Below, piece after piece: positions 54,691-64,000 of a DNA stretch of 64,000 nt (within the stretch, counting starts at the first letter, position 1; each line of letters begins with the position of its first letter). The stretch is taken from positions 179,619-243,618 of the forward strand of contig WNNJ02002327.1 in assembly GCA_012934845.2 (NCBI GenBank), in the 5' to 3' direction. The DNA is from Pomphorhynchus laevis. Lineage: Eukaryota; Acanthocephala; Palaeacanthocephala; Echinorhynchida; Pomphorhynchidae. The notes under the pieces were generated by a model that made no database searches, was not told the DNA's origin, and saw only the letters and a list, made by a program, of their open reading frames with translations. A program made the translations under genes and the position numbers.

Positions 54691-54789
54691 AAATCTTTTG
54701 AACACAAACGTTAAGCGCACTAATCTGTAGCGCGCAAGTCGCTATAGTACAAATTGTATGTGTACAAATCACAAAGGCACAAATCACAA

Positions 54790-55567
54790 ACGTACGTGTG
54801 GGGTTAGCAGCTCTCCTGACGTCCATGAGGGGAAATGTGCTTTTCCACCTCAATGCTCTAATTGCGGTGGTCAGCACCCGCCCTAGTCATGAAGTTGTCC
54901 TATATTTAAAGAATACAAGTTAGGGCATTGTGTGGCACCGGCCAGACCGGCACACTTTGCCGGCGCGTGCTTGTCAAATTCAACCGGTTCTGGTATGACG
55001 GACACCGATATTATCAAACTTGTGAATGTAAGATTTTAGGAGTACAAGGACGAGATTCAAGTTTTAATGAATCATCTGATAGAGAAATTCGAGGAGTCTC
55101 GCTCTCCTTTATCCACGATTATTACCTCTTCAAAGAGAGCCCCCGTTCTAAGAAGAGATCCGCTTCAAAACTCTTGCTGGCCTCTTTGAAGTTGGCAAAG
55201 AAAGATAATATCTGTAGGGATTTGTTGGCCTCTAAGTGAGATGAAGATAATGTAAGCGGGCAAGTGTCTTCTCCTGGCGAGGCTGGAGAAGACACTTTTA
55301 ACCTTAGTTAAAAGCTATTTAAGATCGTGCCTCCTTTTAAACTATTCTTGTCTAGCCTTGTCTTGTTTAGCTATATCAATTTGGAAGAACGGGAAACGTA
55401 TCAGTATAGCCAATATCTATATTATGCCAGGGGAAATTCACAAGAACCGTGAGTACATGAACCGTATTTTAGGTAGTGGCTATGACATGTTACTTGGTGA
55501 CTTCAACGACAAATTAGTCGTTGGATTAATGCAGCACTCCGCAGAGCCAGAAACGACTACCAGGTAA
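54790..55567 (+). mobile_element. LINE family 1, copy D (ORF1 end plus endonuclease piece)
   Basis: It begins in a zinc-knuckle block (C-SN-C-GGQ-H at 54,850-54,876). MTDTDIIKLVN follows. It jumps at about 55,300 to the endonuclease (SCLAISIWKNGKRISIANIY, LLGDFND) and is cut off at 55,567. The internal deletion removes the first endonuclease block. Left and right edges carry no LINE terminus, so this is a rearranged fragment. Confidence 0.82.
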
Positions 55568-55820
55568 GGTATTTATTTAATGAAATTCTTAGAATGTCTG
55601 AGCATTCTCTAATCAAATTTTTGACAAAATTCATAAAATGGTTATTAAAATGCTCACCAAAAATGTTTGACGCTGCCGGTAAAATTGATAAAATTGTTAT
55701 TTAAATAAAAATAGCAATTATTAAGTCAAGTTTATAACAATTACGTTACAATCATAGAAATTAATATGATAGCGTATACAAATTAATATATGAAATGATA
55801 GAAGATACTTTAATTCTTAC

Positions 55821-55880
55821 AAAGACGTATGTTCCTGCTTTATCGATTTATTTCGCATGTGATAACGTTTATTCTGATTT
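55821..55880 (-). CDS. LRR-like exon (short, diverged)
   Basis: A 60-nt minus-strand exon. The acceptor is AGCGATTTAG and the donor GTAAGA. It reads NQNKRYHMRNKSIKQEHTS. The frame is open in the correct phase and joins as CTA (Leu) upstream, but only weak LRR spacing remains. It may be a decaying exon. Confidence 0.5.
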
Positions 55881-56103
55881 CTAAATCGCTGCAAAACAGT
55901 AGCATCAAAATTTTACGATTATTAACAAAATATTAATTTGATATCTATTTATCTCAAAATTCTATCATTCTTTTATTCTTATTTTATTATTTTGAAATAC
56001 ACTATGAACGTATAATGCTGATTAAACTATTTTTATATCCAATTTAAAAAATTATAACAATTAAAAATAAAAATATACTTATATGACGCGATCTGACACT
56101 TAC

Positions 56104-56175
56104 AGGAATTTTAGTTCGTACAAATTACTAAAAACAAATGGATTGAGCTCACGAATGTGGTTGTTCGACAAATTT
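56104..56175 (-). CDS. LRR exon (single repeat)
   Basis: A 72-nt minus-strand exon. The acceptor is TTACATTTAG and the donor GTAAGT. It reads NLSNNHIRELNPFVFSNLYE, a full 24-residue repeat with L-S-x-N-x-I-x-x-L and Phe-x-x-Leu. Junction codons are CTA on both sides (Leu). Confidence 0.83.
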
Positions 56176-57812
56176 CTAAATGTAAGCATCATCTTTAATT
56201 TATGAAAATGAACTTAGTTGTAAAATTATAATACTATTTTATCGAAAGTACCAATCACATTTAATGTAGGTTTGTTTCTTTCAGAATTTATATAAAAATA
56301 GCTGTTACGTATATGTATTAGGTGAATATATTGCCACACATGTGTTTCATATAAAGCTATTTACTTGTTTTATTTTCCTTGAAAATAAAATAGCCAAATT
56401 GTTTTCTAAAATGAGTAAAGATATACATCATGTTAACATATTATCAAGTTAATTACATAATTTCGTCATTTTAATTATTTTTCCATTTGTTGAAGAATAC
56501 ATTTTTGCATAGAATAAAAATAAAAATCATTGAAAGTTATTAGACTATTGAAAGCTCTGAGTTTGATGGACGGCAACCTTAACTGATGCGCATTAACGCA
56601 GATCTAGCTAAATCTAAGCTAGATAGAATTTACGCTAGCTAGATCTAAAGTGTCTAAGCTTTCAAATGCATTCATCATTAGCTGCATAGCATTTGTTTAA
56701 TATTATACTCACAACGCGTTAAAAAGCGAGTTTATTAAGAGGACTGAACCAACCTTTTGATATTAATCTCATAAAAATCACGCTATTATCTATATAAATT
56801 AATTTTATTTAAATATTAACTAAATAATTTTAATCAATTTTAATATAATTATTAATTTTAATGTAATATTTTAATTTATTACATCGACTCTATATTCTAC
56901 AGATTGTCTTCTGTGATACGTAGGCTATGTCTACGTATCACAGACATATCACAGTCTTTATCACAGACTTCTATGTCTTCTAAATACGTAGACTAAGCAA
57001 GCTGATATGATTCACATTTTTGACAGACTTAAGATCTCTGAGATTAAAATATCCTAATAAAGGATATTCTGAAATCATAATGTTAATTTTGTCGGCACAG
57101 TTAATGGAAGCCTTTTCGATGTTCGAATAAAACGTGCCATTACTTTAATCACTGATTTGATTCATTAGTTAAATCTAACAAAATGTTTCGTTTACTAATT
57201 GAATTTCTTAATTTAAATTTAATAGCATTTATTAAATTTATTAATATTAGTAGATATTGATATCTGATTAAGTTTGATTAAATATAATATGAATATCTTA
57301 TTAGACAATAGTAAAATATTAGATAAATAAGATTTTTATTGATTATAATATTATTGACACTCCAACAAATTATTTAGAAATTAAAATAAAAATTTTTTTT
57401 TTAGAATTTTCTATAAATTTATTATAAATCATAAGATATGATTAAATATCATAAAATATTCACCCATTCAGCTAAACACTTAAACTGTTTAATCAAAACT
57501 AGTTATAGTTTGCACTTAAAAATTATAGGTTATTCACGTTTTGATTACATACTCTAAATTAGTTGAAACAGTAATTTCAATTGATCTTCCAATAAATTAC
57601 TAAGCTATTCAGATAGATATTCATTCACAATACGGACAGTCACGAAAACGAATTTATCGTCAATTTAAATATTTTGATTATAAATATTTGATTATTTGAT
57701 TATTCCATGTGTGGATGATACTCCTCTTTTATCAGTTCCTTTTTTGAAATAAAGTTAAATAGTAATTATGTAATCAAAATTTTACGTGTCCACATTTGAT
57801 CAAAGCATTTAC
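56176..57812. other. AT-rich intron with a hairpin
   Basis: An inverted repeat, CTGTGATACGTAG at 56,910-56,922 with CTACGTATCACAG at 56,930-56,942, is the only clear structure. A possible LRR-like piece near 56,985-57,050 lacks the expected phase and is not called. Confidence 0.45.
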
Positions 57813-57881
57813 AGTGTTTCCAGGTTATGCTCGTCTTGACCAATATTCCACATGTTAGTCAATTGGTTATGTTGAAGATAC
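57813..57881 (-). CDS. LRR exon (single repeat)
   Basis: A 69-nt minus-strand exon. The acceptor is TTCATTTAG and the donor GTAAAT. It reads YLQHNQLTNMWNIGQDEHNL followed by ET. L-x-x-N-x-L-x-x-M and a closing N-L-E-T-L are LRR-like. Junctions are TTG (Leu) and CTA (Leu). Confidence 0.78.
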
Positions 57882-58041
57882 CTAAATGAAAAGCCGTCAA
57901 TTTATATCGCATTTTGCATCGATATTTTATTTATAATCCAAAATTAATTACAATTTGATAATTATAAATAATTAATTTACAAAGGATTATTAAAAGTAAA
58001 TTTAAGCTGATAATCAAATATATTTCATGTGTTGCAATTAC

Positions 58042-58103
58042 AGGATTTGTAAGTATAGATATCGTTTTACCGGAAATACATTGTTTGAGTGTATTCAAGA
58101 TCG
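58042..58103 (-). pseudogene. Dead LRR exon
   Basis: On the minus strand it starts DLEYTQTMYFR and then meets an in-frame stop. The acceptor AG is absent (AT in its place), while the donor GTAATT remains. The opening codons match the LRR exon family. It lies between two intact exons, so it would simply be skipped. Confidence 0.5.
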
Positions 58104-59682
58104 ATAATGTATAAAGATAATTCAATTTTTTAATAATATTATTATGATATTATATGAATGTTATTAATATTATTAATAATTACAAATTTAAGTAGAAATC
58201 ATTAATAAATAATGATATTTGTAGCAATTAGAATGATTTATTAGTAAAGCATAATTTCGTAATTTATCTATAAATTATTAAAATTTTGTAAATACTTCAT
58301 TTTTAGGATGACTAAAAGCATATTCTTCGATTTTATGTACAAAATATATTATTAATGATACCACCTATTTTGATAAAAACCTGTAGAATATTAAACTAAT
58401 TAACAATAAGTTTAATAATCAAATTTAATTATAATTTATTTGTAGAATTTAATTTTTGATCAACGAAAATTAAAAAAATTTATTAATTTATATATACCAA
58501 CAAAAAACTGGAAATAATTGACAAGCATATTTTAAAATTTAAATAAATTTATTTATTTATATACTACATGCTTACATATTGATTTACTATATTTCAATTC
58601 TAAGATATCAATAATATCTTTTTAAATTACTTTTGTTACAACCGAAAAAAGAAACAGAACGACAATAGAATGACAACCGACCGACAACAAACAACAATCG
58701 AACGACAAGTTATATTTATTGTAAATTACTGTATTCAACTACATAAAAATATGTTGAGGTGAGTATTAATAAATATTCTCATATCATAATATTAAATTAT
58801 TAATATTATAAATAATTAAAAATTATGATTAAAATCACTAATAAATTATGATATTAGTAGGCATCAAAATGATTTATTATTAAAGCGATATTTAGTAATA
58901 AATTTATATATTGCCATACTTCATGATATAAACTCTCTTACTAATTAGAATGCCTTAATTTGGGGAATATGGGACTTTGCAGTATTGAATTATTAGGAGA
59001 AAGTTATTTAAATTCTATTTAACATATTTTTCTTGTGAAATTCTTTAATTTTATGTACCCTTGCGACAATCAATAAAATGGTGACAGCTTTAGTAATAAA
59101 ATTACTGATATTATATTAATAATATCATAATATTTATATATAATATATATAATATATTATTATATTATATAATATTATATTATATTATATATAATATAAT
59201 ACATTTATTAATACATGTACAAAAGTATATTTGTTTATATATTTCAATTCGAAGATTTTAATAATATACTTTTAAATTATTTTTGTAGAAATTTAAAATT
59301 TTTGCTATAATTTACAAGCTTCTACTGTCATCTTAAGTAAAATCAGTAAATTGAATTTAGAAACTATAATATATGATGTTCTAAAAATATTACTTTGGAC
59401 AATTACGATGATGCATTTTTAAAATAGGTTGAAATTTATTTAGAATTTTATCAAACGTTTCAAACGTATTTTAACGCATTTTAATAAAATTATTATAGTC
59501 TCGTTTGCATTGATGAGATTATTTATTATTAATAATTCATACATTTATAGATAAGTTTTTTGTCTTCGCCATTCTAAAAATAATCTTTTTATGCTTAATA
59601 CGACAAAACAATTGATTTCAAATAATTGTTAATGTAAAATAGTAATTGATAAATTTAAGTATCAGTTCTATTATTTACTTAC
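58104..59682. other. AT-rich intronic sequence
   Basis: Contains an AT-only tract at about 59,100-59,215. I see no other features. Confidence 0.4.
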
Positions 59683-59754
59683 AATTGTTTAAGTTTATCG
59701 CAATTTCGTAGAAGCGAATCTGGAATTGTCTGAAGTTTATTGTACGATAAATCT
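59683..59754 (-). CDS. LRR exon (single repeat)
   Basis: A 72-nt minus-strand exon. The acceptor is TTATTTGAAG and the donor GTAAGT. It reads DLSYNKLQTIPDSLLRNCDK followed by LKQ, a canonical 24-residue extracellular LRR with Ile-Pro at its centre. The intron to 59,809-59,880 is 54 bp, with junction codon TTA (Leu). Confidence 0.86.
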
Positions 59755-59808
59755 CTTCAAATAAAAAGGCGTAAATACGGCATCAAAACAAATGAAAAAT
59801 TGGATTAC

Positions 59809-59880
59809 AATAAAACCAAATTGTAAACAAGATCAAACGCGTGCTCGTCAATTTTATCGATACGATTATTGCTAAGATAC
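59809..59880 (-). CDS. LRR exon (single repeat)
   Basis: A 72-nt minus-strand exon. The acceptor is CTTTGATAG and the donor GTAATC. It reads YLSNNRIDKIDEHAFDLVYN followed by LVL, with N-R-I-x-x-I-x-x-x-A-F, the best match to the LRR consensus here and very like the exon at 63.29 kb. The junction from that exon gives TTG (Leu). Confidence 0.86.
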
Positions 59881-60270
59881 CTATCAAAGAAAGAGAATAC
59901 AAAAATCAAATTTTTATATTTAATTTATATTCTTAATAAAATCACTTTTATTATAAAATACGTAATTAAATTTATTTTACGAAACACAACTGTTGCTGAC
60001 TTTATAAATTCAAGTAGTTGATTCGAAATCCGGAAAATTTATTCAAATGAATAGATCAAATATTTTTAATCGTAAAGGTAATCAGAAAAATATCAAGTGA
60101 ATATCTGATTACGATAAGTATCTATTAGTTTGAAGTCTATTAAAATGAATACGTAAATTAAATACTCAAAAATATTTCATAGAATGTTTCATGGCTTATG
60201 TAATTTGAAACTATTTTCGTTTATAGGTAAATGTTTTGAAATTTAAAGAATAATATATACATTAATTTAC

Positions 60271-60338
60271 AACTGGAACACGTCTGCTCCTAGGGTGCAC
60301 AACTTGAAATATTATAAATTTCACTGTGATTGAGATAT
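60271..60338 (-). pseudogene. Dead LRR exon, right copy
   Basis: The counterpart of 3,561-3,628 with the same missing base and lost acceptor, plus a few extra substitutions. The shared defects date its death before the duplication. Confidence 0.6.
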
Positions 60339-61569
60339 CAACAATATAGCAATGCTAATATGATGATCTGAAATCTAACCAATATAACTGAGTACGACTT
60401 TATGAAAAAATCGTATTAAAACATTATTAAATTTTATTAATCATTGGTTTGATATAATAAAAACGTTATTTAAATTTGGAATTGAAAATATATCATACTT
60501 GCTACTATAACAAAGCGAAGCGTTTGATAAATAATTCTTTCAAACGTTATATATTCGAATGCAAACAGTATTATTACATTTAACAGCTATTTTTAATTGG
60601 GGAAAGTATATAGCAATGCTCTTATATAGATAATTTGAATAATCTGCTGGCAATCATCCTGTCTTTAGCATTACTGATTTTTTCTATGGCCATTTTTGAT
60701 TCCCGATTGTATCACGGAGTATTTTAATATATACTTAATGTTAATAACTTTTGTTTCACTGCGCAATCGGTGTCTTTTAAAGCTTTTTGATCAGTTCTTC
60801 GTAGCCTAACCTCACTACCTTTAAATTCATGCTCTACACCTTTCTACAGGGTAACCAGGTCATGAGCTAAGCTAGCAATGATATCCAAATTTCATCGTTC
60901 GATCTGGTATTATTTAATACGATAGTTAGCGATCTTTGTTTCTATTTACGTATTGCTTGCCACAAAAAACACACTAGTAACATGAACAATATTCTTAGGT
61001 TTCAGTCTGACGACTTGTTTAGTTTATAGGCCAGCATTTTCTTTGAACTGATTCATAGCTGGAAGAAACAACCAGCGGTTTTGCAGCAATATCTTTCATA
61101 TAATTTACACCTACATAACTTTATCGCTATTAGTCAAATTGAATCTGCCAAGCATTCTCTTTAGTTTTTGAGTTGTTTTCATTGTAATCAATGACTTTTT
61201 ACCCATCACTGATCTATCAAATGATTTTATTCATCCTACCGTTATTGTAGCCAAATTATTTGTATCTAAAGATCTTAGAAACGTTTTATCAAATAATTTT
61301 ATTTTTACGAAAAAATAAAAATAAAACTATATCTGATATTATTTCTTAAATTTGAAATTTTAAAATATTTTTAAAGCAATATTTCAAATACCAATGTTAA
61401 ACGAAAAATTCGAGCGTCGATTCTTCGCGTGATTCCTTGAAGCATGTCGCATTGCCCCGTTGTATGGCAGTGCTAAGGCGCTGCGTTAGCCATGTGCGGG
61501 CATGTTTTCCCCGTATTTAGAGATTAAGTCTGATTGCAGGTTGTCCAGTTTGCTATGCCAATAAGTTTT

Positions 61570-62378
61570 TCAGCTAAGCAGGACTAAGGCGGTCGGGTCC
61601 GCCAGCTGATGAAGGGGAAAAGATCGCAGTGACCAGAGAAGCGACTCGGCGGTAACAATCGGGATTATTGCATCGGCGGTAACAATCGGGATTATTGCAT
61701 CGGCGGGTAGTTGTATAGCTAATTGAGTATTGGCGGTCCCCCTGTCGTGGTGTTTTGCAAGCAAAGCGGAAAACATTGAGTCTTCAGTCGCCATCAAGAC
61801 TGAGTCACTGCATAACGTAGGACTGATCTTCGAATAGCCCCATCCTCAACGGTTTCTGAGACTTTTCGTCTCAGATGTTCTCCTCTTTATTCTGGGCTCG
61901 AGCAGTGGCAAATTTGTCTGTTTTGAGGGATATTAATAGATCCAACGTAGCTGTTACAGGCTTCCTTAATCAGTGAAGTGAGTGAGCGAACTTCAGCTGA
62001 ATCAGTACCTTCCGGGGGACGTGAAGAGCGACTTTTAGGAAACATATCATGCTACCATGCGGTTTCGTCGGAAGGATTCGAGACAACAGCATCAACAAGA
62101 TTTGCCATCTTTGAAGGGACGCATGCTCTAGCTCCACATGATGTCAGACGAAATATCAGTACGTTTTTGGTAAGCAAGGCCGAGCGTTCTATTAGTTTGT
62201 GTTCTCGTACACGGAAATTCTCAGATAACAGCTCAGTGCAAAAAGGGAGCTCGGTGCTTTCGCCGGTGGCCACGGCCGGCTCACGAGTAGATATGGGCGT
62301 GTCATTGTTGTATGAATATATAGCAGGCGGAAGTCCAGAACCGCGACATCTTGGCGTTGGACCATGTTTTTGTACCAC
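61570..62378 (-). mobile_element. LINE family 2 fragment, right duplication copy
   Basis: The near-identical partner of 4,845-5,646 (SLLWSLRSFPLHQLADPTAL, MMATEDSMFSALLAKHHDRG). The 27-bp tandem duplication lies inside it. It is inactive, as in the left copy. Confidence 0.7.
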
Positions 62379-63289
62379 TCCAGATGGGTTAGCAGCGAAG
62401 TTATACAGTGCTCAGTTTTACAGTGCTCAGTCAAGTTAGAAGTCAAGGTAGAAGTTATACAGTGTTCAGTCAAGATACAGTGCTCAGTTATACAAACTGA
62501 GCAATGTACCGCCATTAGCTTAATGTGTGTATTCGACTCGATTCTATTGTTGACAGTCTTATTCGGTTCTGCTAAGTCTTGTACACTGGAGGATTTGTGC
62601 ACATTCAAACGGCGGTTCGATAGCAGCTTTAATTTCGGAGTCGGTTCGGCTGTTTAATGAAGAGTCGATGCGCTCGTTTAGTTTGATATTCAATCCGCAT
62701 TGAGAATTGATAATTTGAGAACATGTGTCGATCGCAAGTTATTTCTCTGGAGATGCATCTGGGTATCCATTGTCGATAACGGTAAACATACAACTGTCTA
62801 TGTTGTTTACCTCACCCTCCGGCATTACGTCGGCGAGCGTTTGCGAGCCGACGATCTGAATGGCCCGTGACGATTGTAATTAACTTGAACACTTATTAAG
62901 GCCCGCGACGATTGTGTGTTTAAGCTGACGAAATTCGTTTATGCGATTGTCTTTAAATTTTATGTTATTAAATTGTGTGTTTAAGCTGTTAAAATTTTAT
63001 TATCAAAACTATATTTGAAACTAAAAATTTTAAAACGATTAAATCAATATTTTACAATAAAATTCGATTATTTTATATTTTGATTAATAAAAGTTTAATT
63101 CAAAAGAAATTTGTAGAAAATATACATTAAAATACTCATAATAATATTAAGAATCTAATAATTTAAAATATATTTTATGAATTAGTATATTTTATAAAAA
63201 ATATTTGGTAAACGGCTTTCATTTAAAAAAGTTTCGTTAAAAGATAAATGTTTTTAAATTTTACGAATAATAAATAAACCTGAACTTAC

Positions 63290-63358
63290 AAATGGTAAAC
63301 ATCGGTGTTTTCGAATGCACCGCGCGAAATATTACTTATTTTATTGTGATCGAGATAT
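63290..63358 (-). CDS. LRR exon (single repeat), in right duplication copy
   Basis: A 69-nt minus-strand exon and the most upstream in the window. It reads YLDHNKISNISRGAFENTDV followed by YH, differing from 6,558-6,626 at one residue seen (Ser for Gly). The acceptor (TATTGTAG) and donor (GTAAGT) are intact. It joins 59,809-59,880 as TTG (Leu). Earlier exons, including any signal peptide, must lie beyond 64 kb. Confidence 0.78.
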
Positions 63359-64000
63359 CTACAATATAGCAATACAAAATTAACAATGATATTGAAATCC
63401 AACCAATTTAACGAAATACAACTTTATAATAAGATCTATCTAAAATATAGCTAATACATATGATTGCTGAGAAAGAAACACTTTATGTAGATATTGCATG
63501 GAAATCACATCAATTATGAAGCCATTAAATATCGATGTAATGTAAAAAAATAAAATTATTAAATGCTGAAATGCACTCCAGATATAAAGATTGCATCAGC
63601 AAAAATATACAAATCGTAATTATTTGAATAAAATGATAATTTACAAAGCCGCTCTTAAATCAATAATGTATAAAGTAACATATTTAAGCATTTGCCATAT
63701 AAACCAGGACACATAAATCTTATCAATATATCCAAACCATATAATTAATATATATAATTAAAATATTATATCCGTATATCTTATTCACATATTCAATTAA
63801 TATATCGTATTGAAAATCCCGTATATTTAGAATTAATATATCCAATTCATATGACTTATTTAAAGCCGGATGCCCAATAGAGTGAAATTTAAATTGTAGT
63901 TTGCTAAGTATTTACTATTGTTGTTACAATGAATCAAATCCATGTCGAACACAATTCAGGGTTCAAGCATTTGTTTTTAAAGGATTATGACCTTAAAATT

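Larger units (their letters stand above)
60119..64000 (+). repeat. Segmental duplication, right copy (runs off window)
   Basis: Matches 3,424 to about 7,215 in the same orientation. Alignment persists to the last base, so the true end lies outside the window. Copy-specific differences include a 27-bp tandem duplication (unit ending TCGGGATTATT) at about 61,669-61,722 and a small insertion near 63,740. Confidence 0.9.

Noticed and set aside
54228-54720. Open frames of 144 and 136 codons on the minus strand made of RLRFV or LKICA pentapeptides
   Set aside because: They arise from the 15-bp minisatellite, which stays open in several frames. There is no start context, splice site or family resemblance.
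56985-57050. Possible LRR-like exon on the minus strand
   Set aside because: The LRR-like reading requires a different phase and no donor fits. Left as intron.
1-64000. CRISPR arrays, rRNA and tRNA genes, bacterial operons
   Set aside because: The tandem arrays lack spacer structure, no cloverleaf or rRNA core was recognised, and gene structure is eukaryotic.

Overview
The window looks like AT-rich genomic DNA from an invertebrate animal. It has no bacterial-type operons. It carries short exons with GT/AG splice sites, degraded non-LTR retrotransposons with APE endonuclease and reverse transcriptase, Penelope-like elements with a GIY-YIG domain, and many satellite and foldback repeats. An arthropod would fit, but I cannot fix the taxon from sequence alone.

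The host content is almost all on the minus strand. Twenty-three small exons of 60-75 nt each encode one leucine-rich repeat (LRR). All are entered and left in the same phase (one base, whole codons, two bases), and the split codon formed at most junctions is Leu, Ile, Phe or Val. They run from 63.36 kb down to 6.56 kb. A terminal exon at 41.86-41.71 kb, entered in the same phase, ends in a hydrophobic tail that looks like a GPI-anchor signal and is followed by AATAAA. The simplest reading is one LRR gene ending at 41.7 kb (exons 63.3-42.9 kb) and a second, related gene or an alternative 3' part in the exons from 39.4 to 6.6 kb. Chaoptin-like, GPI-anchored, LRR-only surface proteins are a known precedent, but orthology is not shown. 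The introns are filled with transposon debris.

Region by region. 1-3.4 kb: two pieces of a CCHC/APE/RT LINE (family 1) and one piece of a second LINE family. 3.4-7.2 kb: the left copy of a segmental duplication whose right copy starts at 60.1 kb and runs off the window end; each copy has a live LRR exon, a dead LRR exon and a LINE family 2 fragment. 7.6-15 kb: one LRR exon, two old LINE fragments, a gag-like fossil, a dispersed AT-rich repeat and a 22-bp array. 15.3-19 kb: a diverged ribozyme-bearing repeat and a long LINE family 1 copy. 21-26 kb: LRR exons plus a tandem pair of hammerhead ribozymes 304 bp apart, foldbacks and a 133-bp tandem repeat. 26-41 kb: LRR exons, LINE tails, inverted repeats and two hammerhead-motif repeat pairs. 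41.7-43 kb: terminal exon region. 43.8-52.8 kb: RTE-like LINE fragment, two Penelope-like fragments and the best LINE family 1 copy. 53-60 kb: LRR exons, a 15-bp minisatellite and a truncated LINE.

The most interesting observations are the hammerhead ribozymes at 21,828-21,906 and 22,132-22,210, whose spacing would release a 304-nt RNA as in retrozymes or Penelope terminal repeats, and the one-repeat-per-exon LRR gene embedded in transposon remains.
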